Of a stretch of DNA of 64,000 nt, positions 1 to 8,703 are shown in pieces; position 1 is the stretch's first letter; each line of letters opens with the position of its first letter. Under the pieces are notes generated by a model. The model was given only the letters and a program-made list of their open reading frames with translations, was not told the DNA's origin and searched no databases. The stretch is from Pseudomonas helmanticensis (GTDB lineage Bacteria; Pseudomonadota; Gammaproteobacteria; Pseudomonadales; Pseudomonadaceae): NCBI RefSeq assembly GCF_900182985.1, contig NZ_FXUY01000001.1, positions 124,001-188,000 of the forward strand, read 5' to 3'. Position numbers and translations under genes: made by a program.

Positions 1-1
1 C

Positions 2-373
2 TGGAACAAGCTGATTGTTCATAAATCGGTCAAAGAAACCTACCTTAACAGTCAGCAAGCGGCGGCCTTGCGTGGTGATGCACGCGAAAGTTTCGAGTTC
101 GGCGGCATCATCTGGGAGCGTTACCGTGGCAAGGTCGCCGGCGTTTCTTTCGTCCATGACGACAAGGCGCTGCTGGTTCCGGAAGGCGTGCCCGATCTGT
201 ACATCTCCGTGTTTGCACCGGCCGACTACATGGAAACGGTCAACACCCAGGGCATCCCGTACTACAGCATGATCGAGCCGCTGCCCTTCAACAAAGGCAT
301 GGCCGGTGAAGCACAGTCCAACCCGCTGCACCTGTGCACTCGACCGCGCGCCCAGATCCTGCTGGAACTCTGA
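2..373 (+). CDS. Phage major capsid protein, C-terminal part (lambda gpE family)
   Basis: This reading frame is open from the left edge and ends at 373, so only the last ~123 residues are present. The segment contains the conserved late part of gpE-type coat proteins, including an EFGGIIWERYRG stretch and a PEGVPDLY stretch followed by an APADYMETVNT block. The protein would form the icosahedral shell of the head. It is followed after 2 bases by the head-tail joining gene, as in lambda-like head modules. The assignment rests on recall of the family pattern, and the N-terminus lies outside the window. Confidence 0.82.
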   Translation, partial: WNKLIVHKSVKETYLNSQQAAALRGDARESFEFGGIIWERYRGKVAGVSFVHDDKALLVPEGVPDLYISVFAPADYMETVNTQGIPYYSMIEPLPFNKGMAGEAQSNPLHLCTRPRAQILLEL

Positions 374-375
374 CC

Positions 376-696
376 ATGGGCTTTCGCGATCTGATCGCCG
401 AAGTCGACGCGGTGGTGTTCGAAACGCTGGGCGATACCGCACGGATCGAAGGTCGCGAAGAGCCAGTGTTCGGCATGTTTGCCGCGCCCTGGCTGCAACC
501 CAAGTTCGGCAAGCTCAACACCGGGTTGCGCGAGCCGCGCTTCGAAATCCGTGTCAGCGATTCGCAAGGTCTGGAACAGGGCATGTTGGTCAGCGTCGAC
601 TTGCCTGCTTTGGATGGCGGCGGTGACTACGATCTGCTGCAACTGGAGCCGAGCGGAGACGGTTTGGTCGCTTTGATCTTGAGGATGCGAGCATGA
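376..696 (+). CDS. Phage head-tail joining protein (lambda gpFII / Gifsy-2 type)
   Basis: This 106-residue protein starts with ATG two bases after the capsid stop codon. It is beta-rich, with the motif LREPRFEIRVSD in the middle and a LEQGMLVSVDLP turn. Size, position and pattern match small neck proteins that join head and tail, often misnamed ATP-binding sugar transporter-like protein. An upstream in-frame start at 334 would overlap the capsid gene by 40 bases and is unlikely. Its TGA overlaps the ATG of the next gene, so the two are probably translationally coupled. Confidence 0.7.
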   Translation: MGFRDLIAEVDAVVFETLGDTARIEGREEPVFGMFAAPWLQPKFGKLNTGLREPRFEIRVSDSQGLEQGMLVSVDLPALDGGGDYDLLQLEPSGDGLVALILRMRA

Positions 697-1358
697 GCGT
701 CGGCAGTTATTACAAGTCCTCGGCAAGCGGCGGGATGCTGACGATTCAGTCTTCGGCGGCAGATTTGCAAGCCTTTGAAGGTTTCGCTGCATTGGTGCCG
801 AAAGCTGCCGCTGCTGCTCAGCGTCGAGCCATCAACAAAACGTTAGGGTGGCTGCGCACTCACATTGCGCGTGCGGTGGGCCGGCAGGAGCGCATTGCCG
901 TAGCAGCGGTGCGTCAGCGCTTGCGCAGCTACCCGGTCGCCGGCAGAGCCGCAAGCGGTAAATTGTGGTTTGGACTGAACTCCATTGAGTCCAGCCGGAT
1001 CGGTCGCGCACGGCAAAACGGCGGCGGCGTGTCGGTGGCGGGGCGCCGTTATCAAGGCGCTTTCCTCAAACAGGTCTACGGCAACAAGCCCGACATCTGG
1101 ATCCGTACCGCAAGCAAGCACTTCAATTCGAACGACTACCCCGATACGACAGCGTCGGCGAGGGGCGGTGCCAGTTCTGGATGGGTCGCGGAGAACGGCA
1201 GTCGCTTTCCACTGGCAAAGGCCAAAGTTTCGCTTGAGGGAGCCCGTCCGCACTTCGACGAGTGGGTCAAGCGCGCCCATGGCCGTTTGCTGGAAATCCT
1301 GCAGCAGGAGCTGAACTTTGAGTTTCAAAAGTACCTGAAGGGGGCGGCCAATGTCTGA
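693..1358 (+). CDS. Phage minor tail protein Z
   Basis: This 221-residue protein begins at an ATG that overlaps the previous stop. The first half has the gpZ pattern: an alanine-rich helix, RRAINKTLGWLRTHIARAV, then a GKLWFGLNSIESSRIG block. The second half carries RHP-like basic segments and ends in a coiled C-terminus. In lambda, gpZ acts at the head-proximal end of the tail. Finding it beside a contractile P2-like tail shows a mosaic junction. It overlaps the following gene by 8 bases. Confidence 0.75.
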   Translation: MSVGSYYKSSASGGMLTIQSSAADLQAFEGFAALVPKAAAAAQRRAINKTLGWLRTHIARAVGRQERIAVAAVRQRLRSYPVAGRAASGKLWFGLNSIESSRIGRARQNGGGVSVAGRRYQGAFLKQVYGNKPDIWIRTASKHFNSNDYPDTTASARGGASSGWVAENGSRFPLAKAKVSLEGARPHFDEWVKRAHGRLLEILQQELNFEFQKYLKGAANV

Positions 1359-1863
1359 CGAACCATTCACCCTTGATGAGCTTTATCAGGCAATCGAACG
1401 GCAGCTATCAACCCATCTGCCAGGTGTCAAAGCAGTCACCGCATGGCCCAACATCAAGGATCGCATTGCGCTGCCTGCAGTGTTCATTGAAATGGCAGAA
1501 ATGGAACCCGGTACTGACATCGGTACCGGGCAGACATCTCTGATCTGCAGGTTTGAAGCGCGGATCATCGTCGATCCGATTCGTGCGCAGCATTGTCAGC
1601 AGGCCGCACACTTAGCCGCCCAACTGGCGGTGCTGTTGCGCCTGCAAACGTGGGGCGTTGCGGTCGAGCCTGCCGAGTTCGTTCAGGCCATGCAGGACTG
1701 GACCAAGCCGGAGCTGGATGGCTACACCGTATGGGTCGTTGAATGGACCCATAAGCTGTATTTGGGTGCGGAGGATTGGCCTTGGTCAGATGATCCCGAA
1801 GTGGTTCCCGAGAACGGCGGCTTTCCGGTGGAAATTGTGTTGGCACCGGAGGACTTGCCATGA
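1351..1863 (+). CDS. Phage tail completion/terminator-like protein, unknown
   Basis: This 170-residue protein starts inside the end of the Z gene. The N-terminus (FTLDELYQAIERQL) leads into an IALPAVFIEMAEMEPG beta segment and an alanine-rich helix. It resembles Mu gp37-type or tail terminator proteins, which are small mixed alpha/beta proteins encoded between the neck and baseplate genes. No catalytic motif is visible. Its stop codon overlaps the ATG of the baseplate V gene, which suggests coupled synthesis. The role is inferred mainly from position. Confidence 0.5.
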   Translation: MSDEPFTLDELYQAIERQLSTHLPGVKAVTAWPNIKDRIALPAVFIEMAEMEPGTDIGTGQTSLICRFEARIIVDPIRAQHCQQAAHLAAQLAVLLRLQTWGVAVEPAEFVQAMQDWTKPELDGYTVWVVEWTHKLYLGAEDWPWSDDPEVVPENGGFPVEIVLAPEDLP

Positions 1864-2435
1864 GTTACGCCAGTGCAGAGCATGACCGCATGATCGCGGC
1901 CATGCTGATGCCGTGCGTAGTGGTGGGGGTCGATCTACCGGCAGGAACTGTGCGGGTGTCGAGTGGCGAATGGACAAGTGCCTGGGTGCGCTGGCACAGC
2001 CTCGCCGCCGGCAAGGCGCGGCACTGGCGCGCACCGAGTCCTGGTGAGCAGGGGGTGCTGTTCAACCCAAGCGGTCAGGCCGGCATGGGCACTTTCATTC
2101 CGGGGCTGTACGGCAATGCCGGCGCCCAGCCAGACAACCGCGACCACGTTGAGGTCTGGCGTTTTGATGATGGCGGTTCGCTGGTCTACGACTGGCAGGC
2201 CAAGAGCTACACCATAACCCTGCCGACCGGCACGGTGACGATCAAAGTCGGCAGTACAGAACTCGTCGTTACGGATAACGCGGTGACAGTGAAGTCGGGA
2301 ACGATCGATGTTGAGGGCGCTGTGAACATCAAGGGGCCGGTCAATATCGACGGTACGTTACACGTCACCGGTAACATCGACGGCGACGCGAACATCATGG
2401 CCGTCGGCAGTAGCGACAATCACCACAAGCATTAA
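1860..2435 (+). CDS. Phage baseplate assembly protein V (central spike)
   Basis: This 191-residue protein has an N-terminal OB-fold-like region (VRWHSLAAGKARHWRAPSPGEQ) and a PGLYGNAGAQPDNRDHVEVW segment typical of gpV/gp45 spikes. A repetitive beta-helix tail follows (VKSGTIDVEGAVNIKGPVNIDG). The last residues, NHHKH, are the histidine-rich tip that coordinates a metal ion at the spike apex in this family. The protein would form the trimeric membrane-piercing needle of a contractile tail. It is followed by a terminator-like hairpin. Confidence 0.88.
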   Translation: MSYASAEHDRMIAAMLMPCVVVGVDLPAGTVRVSSGEWTSAWVRWHSLAAGKARHWRAPSPGEQGVLFNPSGQAGMGTFIPGLYGNAGAQPDNRDHVEVWRFDDGGSLVYDWQAKSYTITLPTGTVTIKVGSTELVVTDNAVTVKSGTIDVEGAVNIKGPVNIDGTLHVTGNIDGDANIMAVGSSDNHHKH

Positions 2436-2446
2436 TCACCCATCCA

Positions 2447-2469
2447 GCCCGCTCAGTGCGGGCTTTTTT
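2447..2469 (+). terminator. Terminator-like hairpin upstream of a late gene
   Basis: The stem is GCCCGC / GCGGGC around a 5-base loop, followed by six T. It lies 12 bases after the V stop and 7 bases before the GGAGG that serves the next gene. A similar arrangement recurs at 6653, 12647 and 13754 in this prophage. Confidence 0.6.
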
Positions 2470-2486
2470 ATGCCCGGAGGAAACCC

Positions 2487-2738
2487 ATGGCCAAGAACAA
2501 TGAGCAAGCGATCGATGAGCCACTACCGTCACCGATTCGTCAATCAGTGACCTCTCAACTTCAAACGCCGGATCTGCTGTTGAAGTTCCGCGATACGGTC
2601 TTCACCTCGCGCACCTTGTGCATCCCTGGAACGAATCGAACGCTGTCGGTGGTCAAGGCCACTGTCGAGGTGTCGGCGTCCGATGAACAGGCGTTCACCT
2701 ACCTGAAATCCCATCCCGAAATTGAACCCCTGGAGTGA
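2487..2738 (+). CDS. Small conserved phage protein of the baseplate region, unknown
   Basis: This 83-residue protein has a strong ribosome binding site (GGAGG, 6 bases before ATG). It begins with a hydrophilic, proline-containing segment. A beta-rich core follows (TLCIPGTNRTLSVVKATVEVSASDEQAF) with an acidic end. No domain is recognised. It lies between baseplate V and W, so a structural or assembly accessory role is plausible but not shown by sequence. Confidence 0.6.
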   Translation: MAKNNEQAIDEPLPSPIRQSVTSQLQTPDLLLKFRDTVFTSRTLCIPGTNRTLSVVKATVEVSASDEQAFTYLKSHPEIEPLE

Positions 2739-2743
2739 CGTAG

Positions 2744-3070
2744 ATGATCGGAATGGATCGCCACACCGGCCAGCCCATTGCCGATTTGCCGAGCGTCATT
2801 CAGTCCATCGGCGACATCCTCAGCACGCCGATCGGCAGCCGCCGGGTGCGTCCTGAATATGGCAGCAAGGTGCGTAGTTACGTGGACTTGCCGGTTAACG
2901 CCGGGTGGAAAAGCTCGGTTCAAGCCGAGGCCGCACGCGCGATTGAGCGTTGGGAGCCGCGCGTGCAGCTTGGGAGCGTCCGCGTGAAAGCGGTGCTGGG
3001 CGGGAAGATTGATTTTGTTGTTGCCGGCAAGTACCTGGGCAACGACTTCGTGGCCGAGGTGAGTACATGA
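2744..3070 (+). CDS. Phage baseplate wedge protein W (gp25-like)
   Basis: This 108-residue protein has the gpW/gp25 hallmarks: an IQSIGDILSTPIGSRRVRPEYGS block near the N-terminus, a central AARAIERWEPRV helix and a closing beta segment. Length matches the P2 W family (about 115). Gp25-like proteins sit at the baseplate wedge and start sheath polymerisation. The ATG overlaps no neighbour; the stop overlaps the J start, so W and J are coupled. Confidence 0.9.
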   Translation: MIGMDRHTGQPIADLPSVIQSIGDILSTPIGSRRVRPEYGSKVRSYVDLPVNAGWKSSVQAEAARAIERWEPRVQLGSVRVKAVLGGKIDFVVAGKYLGNDFVAEVST

Positions 3071-3954
3071 GTGTCTTGGATCTGTCCGCCCTGCCGGCGC
3101 CGGACGTGCTGGAACCGCTGGATTATGAGCTGACCTATCAAGATTGCCTCAGCACCTTTCGGGTCGACCTGGGCGACAACTGGACGGCCAACATGGAATC
3201 CGATCCGGTGGTCAAGCTGCTGGAGACGGGGGCCTATATCAAGCTGGGCAACCGCGCCCGGGTCAACGACGCGGCTAAGGCGCTGCTGTTGGCCTACGCG
3301 ATCAAGAGTGATCTTGATCAGCTTGGGGGCAACGTCAATCTGCCGCGCCTGGTGATTCAAGCCGAAGATCTGACCGTCACGCCGCCGGTGCCTGAAGTGC
3401 TGGAGGAAGACGACCCGTACCGCGAGCGCATCCAGTTGGCTTACGAGGGGTTGACCACGGCGGGGCCGCGTAACAGCTACATCCTGCACACACGCAACGC
3501 CTCGGGGCTGGTGGCTGACGCCTCGGCTGAAAGTCCATCACCGTGCAACGTTACGGTAACGGTGCTTAGCACTGAGGGAAAAGGCGAGGCCAGCGCCGAG
3601 CTGCTGGACGTGGTGCGGTTGGCAGTGAATGACGAAGACGTTCGGCCGCTCGCCGATCGGGTCACGGTGCAAAGCGCGGAAATCCTCGACTACAGCATTG
3701 ATGCCATTTTGCACATGAGCAGTGCGGGGCCTGAGGGCGAAGCCAGCCGGGCGGAAGCCGAGCGACGACTGGCGGCATGGATCAATCCACGCAAACGGCT
3801 GGGGGTTGAGGTGGCCCGGTCGGCGGTGGATGCGCAGTTGCACATTGCCGGCGTCTCGCGGGTTGAGCTGATCGGATGGGTCGATCTGGCCCCCACGAAG
3901 GCGCAGGCGGCGTTCTGTACGGGTTACGCGGTGAAGCTGGCGGGGGAAGCATGA
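3067..3954 (+). CDS. Phage baseplate protein J
   Basis: This 295-residue protein is of usual gpJ length. It contains the early DYELTYQDCLSTFR segment, then LLETGAYIKLGNRARVNDAAKALLLAYA and DPYRERIQLAYEGLTTAGPRNSY, which are typical of P2 J / Mu gp47 baseplate wedge proteins. It links the wedge to the tail fibre network. The start overlaps W and the stop overlaps the ATG of gene I, consistent with a tightly packed baseplate operon. Confidence 0.9.
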   Translation: MSVLDLSALPAPDVLEPLDYELTYQDCLSTFRVDLGDNWTANMESDPVVKLLETGAYIKLGNRARVNDAAKALLLAYAIKSDLDQLGGNVNLPRLVIQAEDLTVTPPVPEVLEEDDPYRERIQLAYEGLTTAGPRNSYILHTRNASGLVADASAESPSPCNVTVTVLSTEGKGEASAELLDVVRLAVNDEDVRPLADRVTVQSAEILDYSIDAILHMSSAGPEGEASRAEAERRLAAWINPRKRLGVEVARSAVDAQLHIAGVSRVELIGWVDLAPTKAQAAFCTGYAVKLAGEA

Positions 3955-4559
3955 AGAGCCTTCTGCCGAGCAATAGCACGCCACTGGAGCGGGCAATCGA
4001 GGCGGCTTTCTACGAGCGCACAATTGTCCCGCTGCGCACGCTGTACGACCCCGACACTTGCCCGGCTCAGCTGTTGCCGCATCTGGCGTGGGCGTGGTCT
4101 GTCGATCGCTGGGATTACCGATGGTCTGAGGCAACCAAGCGCGCGGCCATCAAGGCGTCTTTCTACATCCACAAGCACAAGGGCACGATCGGCGCGCTGC
4201 GCCGGGTCGTCGAGCCGCTGGGCTATCTGATCGAGATTGTCGAGTGGTTCAACACCATGCCCGAGGGTGTGCCGGGCACCTTCGCGCTGAAGGTCGGTGT
4301 TCTCGACACCGGCATCACCGAAGAAATGTATCAGGAGCTAGTGCGCCTGATTGACGACGCCAAGCCCGTCACGCGGCATCTGACCGGGCTGGCGATCAGC
4401 CTGGAAACACAAGGCGATTTGAATATTGCCGTGTCCCTTTACGAAGGCGACGAAATCGACGTTTACCCGCCCGTTATGCGTGACATCGAGGTCACCGGCA
4501 GCTTCGGCGTGGTCGGTCGCGAACACACCATAGACACCCTGGACGTTTATTATGATTGA
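3951..4559 (+). CDS. Phage tail protein I
   Basis: This 202-residue protein uses the ATG that overlaps the J stop; the frame is open further upstream, but that would lie inside J. The pattern LLPSNSTPLERAIEAA, then CPAQLLPHLAWAWSVDRWD and KHKGTIGALRRVVEPLGY, is diagnostic of P2 gpI. The protein completes the baseplate wedge next to J. The stop overlaps the tail fibre start by 8 bases. Confidence 0.9.
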   Translation: MKSLLPSNSTPLERAIEAAFYERTIVPLRTLYDPDTCPAQLLPHLAWAWSVDRWDYRWSEATKRAAIKASFYIHKHKGTIGALRRVVEPLGYLIEIVEWFNTMPEGVPGTFALKVGVLDTGITEEMYQELVRLIDDAKPVTRHLTGLAISLETQGDLNIAVSLYEGDEIDVYPPVMRDIEVTGSFGVVGREHTIDTLDVYYD

Positions 4560-6159
4560 TGCGAATTCGCAGTTTTTCGCGATCCTCACGAACGTGGGGA
4601 TGGCCAAGCAGGCGAACGCCGACGCGCTCGGCATTCCCTGGCTGATCACGCAAATGGGCGTGGGTGATGCCAACCCAAACGGGCTGGCTGATCCGCCCAA
4701 CCCGGTGCCGGCGGCCGGACAAACCAAGTTGCTCAACGAGTGGCGCCGCAAGCCGCTCAACCAACTGAAGATCGACCCGGTCAACCCGGCCGTGATCATC
4801 GCCGAGCAGATCATTCCCGCCGATGAGGGCGGTAAGTGGATCCGCGAAATAGGTCTGTATGACGCGGACGGGGATCTGGTGGCGGTGGCCAACTGCGCGC
4901 CGAGCTTCAAGCCGCTGCTGTCGCAGGGTTCGGGGCGCACGCAAATCGTGCGCATGAATTTCATCGTAACCAGTACCGGCAGCATTCAGCTCAAGATTGA
5001 CCCAGCGATCGTGCTGGCCTCGCGGGCCTACGTCGATGCGGCCATTCTGGAAGTGCTGCCGAAGAACAAGACGCCGGGACAGTGGACGCGGATCAAGACC
5101 AACGATCGGGGAATTGTGGTGTCGGGTGATAACCCGGAAACGCTCGCCGGCATGGGCATTAAAGACACTTACACCAAGACCGAGATCGAGGCGATGATTG
5201 CCCAGGCCTCGGCGTTGCCAGTGGGCGCCACAGTAGCGTTTCCGCTGGACAAGGTCGCGCCCGGCTTTCTGGAGCTGGATGGCAGTGTCAAGAGCATTGC
5301 TGTCTATCCCGATCTGGCGGCGTTCCTCGGAACGGCCTTCAACAAGAGTAATGAAGGGGCTGGCAATTTCCGCCTTCCGGAGTCGCGCGGCGAGTTTCTG
5401 CGTGGCTGGGATCACGGGCGTGGTGTCGATGCGGGCCGTGCGATTGGTAGCTGGCAAAAGGCATCCGAACACGTCTTTGACATAGGCACTGCGATATCGA
5501 CAGTCTCGGACAGGAACGCCGCCACGTCACCGGACACGGCGTTGTCTGATATGGGATACGACGCGGTAAATGCTGCGGACTATCCGGGCGCCCAGTACAC
5601 CGTGTCGACTATCAATGCCAGCTCGCCAATTATTAACAGCGATCAATTAGCCTTTGGCGGAACACGTCCGCGCAACTTGACAGTGATCTGGTGCATTAAG
5701 GCCTGGAATGCGCCGATCAATCAGGGAAACATTGATATCGCCGCGCTCGCGGCGCTGGCTACGCAGGCGACCGAAATCAAGCTCGGCACGGCCAAGATCG
5801 CAACGCAGGCACTGACAGACGCGGGTGTCGATGACGCCACGATCGTCACGCCGAAAAAACTGCGATTCGGCTTCTCCGTGAATCGGGGGGCCAATGGGTA
5901 TATCGCGTTTCCGAGCTGGCTCGGCGGACTGATCATTCAGTGGGGTGTGAAGGCGACGTCGACGACTGTGGGTAACAACCCGGTGGTGTTTTACACGGCG
6001 TTCCCTAATGCGTGCCTGGGCGTGACTCTGGGGTTCTGGCTGACCTCTCCAGCCAACTATTACATGACGGGCGTGAATACGCAGACGCTGAGCGGGTTCA
6101 ACATCTACAACCCGCAGGCCGCCCCATTGGTGCACAACTGGCTTGCCATCGGCTACTAA
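4552..6159 (+). CDS. Phage tail fibre / receptor-binding protein H
   Basis: This 535-residue protein has three parts. Residues ~1-160 are a DUF3751-type fibre N-terminus (QFFAILTNVGMAKQANA, GKWIREIGLYDADGDLV) that binds the baseplate. Residues ~220-310 are a tail-collar domain (PGFLELDGS, GNFRLPESRGEFLRGWDHGR). The last ~90 residues are a beta-rich receptor-binding tip (GYIAFPSWLGGLIIQWG, NYYMTGVN). Such tips set host range and vary strongly between related phages. The chaperone gene follows 9 bases later. Confidence 0.9.
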   Translation: MIDANSQFFAILTNVGMAKQANADALGIPWLITQMGVGDANPNGLADPPNPVPAAGQTKLLNEWRRKPLNQLKIDPVNPAVIIAEQIIPADEGGKWIREIGLYDADGDLVAVANCAPSFKPLLSQGSGRTQIVRMNFIVTSTGSIQLKIDPAIVLASRAYVDAAILEVLPKNKTPGQWTRIKTNDRGIVVSGDNPETLAGMGIKDTYTKTEIEAMIAQASALPVGATVAFPLDKVAPGFLELDGSVKSIAVYPDLAAFLGTAFNKSNEGAGNFRLPESRGEFLRGWDHGRGVDAGRAIGSWQKASEHVFDIGTAISTVSDRNAATSPDTALSDMGYDAVNAADYPGAQYTVSTINASSPIINSDQLAFGGTRPRNLTVIWCIKAWNAPINQGNIDIAALAALATQATEIKLGTAKIATQALTDAGVDDATIVTPKKLRFGFSVNRGANGYIAFPSWLGGLIIQWGVKATSTTVGNNPVVFYTAFPNACLGVTLGFWLTSPANYYMTGVNTQTLSGFNIYNPQAAPLVHNWLAIGY

Positions 6160-6168
6160 GGGGTAGGT

Positions 6169-6594
6169 ATGTATTCTTCGAAGCAAAAACGCGGGTTCTA
6201 TGATCCCGCAGTGCACGCCGTCATGCCGGCGGACGTGATTGAAATCTCGGCCAAGTATCACGCCGAGCTGCTCGCTGGGCAGGGTCAGGGCAAGGTTATT
6301 GAGTGGGGAGACGATGGCGTCCCCGTGCTGGCTGATCCGCAATTGCCTGCCCCTGATGAGTTGGTCGCTGCTGAGCGTATGTGGCGTGATGTTCAATTGG
6401 CTTTGACTGATCCGCTGGTGGCCCGCAATCGCGACGAGATCGAGCAGGGTGATCCGACCTCGATCACTGCCGAGCAATATGCCGAGATGCAAGCGTATCG
6501 CCGGCAGTTGCGCGACTGGCCACAAGGGGAGCAATTCCCGCTCGCTGATCATCGGCCGATTGCCCCGCTCTGGATGACCGAGCCGCTTCAATAA
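6169..6594 (+). CDS. Phage tail fibre assembly chaperone (Tfa-like)
   Basis: This 141-residue protein lies directly after the fibre gene, as Tfa chaperones do. The first half (GFYDPAVHAVMPADVIEIS) is a typical start for these proteins, and the C-terminal part contains the RRQLRDWP motif common to Caudo_TAP proteins. The ATG is preceded by GGGG/AGG. The protein would help trimerise the fibre tip. A terminator-like hairpin follows the stop. Confidence 0.8.
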   Translation: MYSSKQKRGFYDPAVHAVMPADVIEISAKYHAELLAGQGQGKVIEWGDDGVPVLADPQLPAPDELVAAERMWRDVQLALTDPLVARNRDEIEQGDPTSITAEQYAEMQAYRRQLRDWPQGEQFPLADHRPIAPLWMTEPLQ

Positions 6595-6624
6595 ACGCCC
6601 CGCACTGACGGGGCGTTTTCTTTT
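6595..6624 (+). terminator. Rho-independent terminator after the fibre module
   Basis: The stem ACGCCCCG / CGGGGCGT has a 6-base loop and is followed by TTTTCTTTT. It starts at the stop codon of the fibre chaperone. It may separate the baseplate/fibre transcript from the sheath transcript. Confidence 0.7.
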
Positions 6625-6626
6625 CC

Positions 6627-6638
6627 GTTACGCGTAAC
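6627..6638. promoter_or_regulatory. 12-bp palindrome, copy 1
   Basis: GTTACGCGTAAC is a perfect palindrome in the gap between the fibre chaperone and the sheath gene. The same 12 bases recur at 12621-12632 in another late-gene gap. Both copies lie just upstream of a hairpin. A phage regulator or processing site is possible; no protein can be named. Confidence 0.4.
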
Positions 6639-6652
6639 ACGAACACCCTCAC

Positions 6653-6676
6653 AGCCTCGCTAATGCGGGGCTTTTT
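6653..6676 (+). terminator. Terminator-like hairpin before the sheath gene
   Basis: The stem AGCCTCGC / GCGGGGCT (one G-T pair) has a 4-base loop and is followed by TTTTC. The sheath ribosome binding site (TCTGGAG) begins about 5 bases later, so it acts, if at all, on transcription entering the sheath gene. Confidence 0.5.
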
Positions 6677-6697
6677 CGTTTCTGGAGATTGACCCTT

Positions 6698-7864
6698 ATG
6701 AGTGGTTTTTTTCACGGCGTCACGACCACGCTGATTGACACCGGTGCGCGCACTATCTCGCTGCCGTCGTCCTCGATCATTGGTCTGTGCGACACCTTTA
6801 CCCCGGGCGTTCTCGGCGGCGGCACGGCCAAGGCCGGCGAGCTGATGCTGATCACGACCGTGCGCGAGGCGATCGCGGCCTTCGGTGCTGACTCGGCGAT
6901 CACCAAGGCCTGTCAGGCGATCTATGTGCGGGCCAAAGCGGTGATCGTCGCCATCGGCGTGCCCAAGCTGGAAGACGCCGCGCTGCAAACCTCGGCGATC
7001 ATCGGCGGCGTGCTGGCCTCGGGTCAGCGTACCGGCCTGCAAGCGCTGCTCGATGGCAAGAGCAAGCACAACGCGCAACCCAAGCTGCTGATCGCCCCGA
7101 AGCATTCGGCAACCCAAGCGATCGCGACGGCCATGGATGCATTGGCCGGCAAGCTGCGCGCGATCGCGATCATCGACGGCCCGAACACGACTGACGAAGC
7201 GGTCATTGAGTACGCCGAAAACTTCGGCAGTAAGCGCCTGTATCTGGTCGATCCGGGTGTGCAGTTCTGGGACACGGTCATCAGTGCAACGATCGACGCG
7301 CCGGGTTCGGCGTGGGTTGCGGGGCTGTTCGCCTGGACTGACGAGACTTACGGCTATTGGGCCTCGCCATCGAACAAGGAATTTGTCGGTATCACCGGCA
7401 CCTCGCGCCCGGTCGAGTACCTGGACGGCGACGCCACTTGCCGGGCGAACCTGCTTAATAACGCCAATATCACCACGATCATTCGCGACGGCGGTTATCG
7501 CCTGTGGGGCAACCGCACGCTGTCGAGCGATTCGAAATGGGCGTTCGTCACCCGTGTGCGTACCTGCGACATCCTGATGGATGCGATTCAGGCGGGGCAC
7601 AAGTGGGCGGTCGACCGCTCGATCACCAAGACCTACGTCAAGGACGTGACCGAAGGCCTGCAAGCGTTCATGCGCGACCAGAAGAACGCCGGCGCGATCA
7701 TCAACTTTGAGGTGTACGCGGACACCGAGCAGAACACGGCCAGCCAGATCGAGCAGGGCAAAGTGTATTGGCGTATCCGCTTCACCGACGTGCCGCCGGC
7801 GGAAAACCCGAATTTCATGATCGAGGTCACTAACGAGTGGCTGACCGAAGTGCTTGAAGCCTAA
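6698..7864 (+). CDS. Phage tail sheath protein (P2 FI-like)
   Basis: This 388-residue protein is of usual P2 FI length. The start is the ATG following TCTGGAG; a TTG three codons upstream is less likely. Diagnostic segments are FFHGVTTTLIDTGARTI at the start, a KRLYLVDPGVQFW strand, then TSRPVEYLDGDATCRANLLN and WAFVTRVRTCDILMDAI. The sheath surrounds the tube and contracts to drive the spike through the envelope. The tube gene follows after 12 bases. Confidence 0.93.
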   Translation: MSGFFHGVTTTLIDTGARTISLPSSSIIGLCDTFTPGVLGGGTAKAGELMLITTVREAIAAFGADSAITKACQAIYVRAKAVIVAIGVPKLEDAALQTSAIIGGVLASGQRTGLQALLDGKSKHNAQPKLLIAPKHSATQAIATAMDALAGKLRAIAIIDGPNTTDEAVIEYAENFGSKRLYLVDPGVQFWDTVISATIDAPGSAWVAGLFAWTDETYGYWASPSNKEFVGITGTSRPVEYLDGDATCRANLLNNANITTIIRDGGYRLWGNRTLSSDSKWAFVTRVRTCDILMDAIQAGHKWAVDRSITKTYVKDVTEGLQAFMRDQKNAGAIINFEVYADTEQNTASQIEQGKVYWRIRFTDVPPAENPNFMIEVTNEWLTEVLEA

Positions 7865-7876
7865 GGGGGCTTATCA

Positions 7877-8380
7877 ATGATTCCTCAAGTTCTGAAGAAC
7901 ATGAACCTGTTTGTCGACGGTGTCAGCTTCTCCGGCGACGTGCCGACGCTGTCGCTGCCCAAGCTGACCCAAAAAGTCGAGGACTACCAAGGCGGCGGCA
8001 TGTTCGCCCCGATCGAGTTCGCTGTGGGTCTGGAAAAAATCGAGTCGTCCTTTACCACCAATGGCGTGCGCCGCGAGGCGCTGAAGTTCTTCGGTCTGGC
8101 TGACCAGACGGCGGCCAATCTGGTGTTCCGTGGCGCCTTCGCGGATCTGAAAGGCCGCGTGACGCCGGTGATCGTCACCATGCGCGGCGGTTTGAAAGAA
8201 GTGGACATGGGCGACTGGAAGCCGTCGACCGTGGGTGAAATCAAGCACGGCGTGAAGATCACCTATTACAAGCTCGAAATCGACGGGCGTGTGATGTTCG
8301 AAGTTGATCCGCTCGCCGTGATTTTTGTGGTGGATGGCGTTGATCAATTGGCTGCCGAACGTTCGGCCCTGGGCATGTAA
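7877..8380 (+). CDS. Phage major tail tube protein (P2 FII-like)
   Basis: This 167-residue protein starts with IPQVLKNMNLFVDGVSFSGD and has the central GGGMFAPIEFAVGLEKIE block, both characteristic of P2 FII tubes. The length is typical (~172). The tube is the inner conduit for DNA. It is cotranscribed with the sheath and with the assembly proteins that follow 11 bases later. Confidence 0.93.
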   Translation: MIPQVLKNMNLFVDGVSFSGDVPTLSLPKLTQKVEDYQGGGMFAPIEFAVGLEKIESSFTTNGVRREALKFFGLADQTAANLVFRGAFADLKGRVTPVIVTMRGGLKEVDMGDWKPSTVGEIKHGVKITYYKLEIDGRVMFEVDPLAVIFVVDGVDQLAAERSALGM

Positions 8381-8391
8381 GGAATTAGAAA

Positions 8392-8703
8392 ATGACTGAA
8401 GTAAACGCAAAAAAACCTGCTCCATCGTGGCTGTCTGTGTCCGACGAAGGGGCGGTTATCACCTTCAAAGGCGCTGTCGAATTCGGCGGCGTCAAGGTCG
8501 AAAAAATGACCATGCGCGCGCCGACCGTGCGCGATCAGCGTGCCGCTTCGGCGGGCGCGAAGGGCGACTATGAGCAGCTCGAAATCAACATGTTCTGTAG
8601 CCTGATGCAGGCGACCGAGGCCGAGATTGCGGCACTGACTACGCGCAACTACAACCGCCTGCAGGCCGGCTATTTTCGCTTGGTCGAAGAGGATGAGCTT
8701 TAA
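8392..8703 (+). CDS. Phage tail assembly protein E (P2 E-like)
   Basis: This 103-residue protein sits between tube and tape measure, the place of tail assembly chaperones in nearly all long-tailed phages. It contains an EKMTMRAPTVRDQRAA segment and the ATEAEIAALTTRNYNRLQAGYF helix common to this family. It ends at 8703 and overlaps by 11 bases a short second frame that encodes a GpE-type peptide. The pair corresponds to the E/E' arrangement of P2. Confidence 0.78.
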   Translation: MTEVNAKKPAPSWLSVSDEGAVITFKGAVEFGGVKVEKMTMRAPTVRDQRAASAGAKGDYEQLEINMFCSLMQATEAEIAALTTRNYNRLQAGYFRLVEEDEL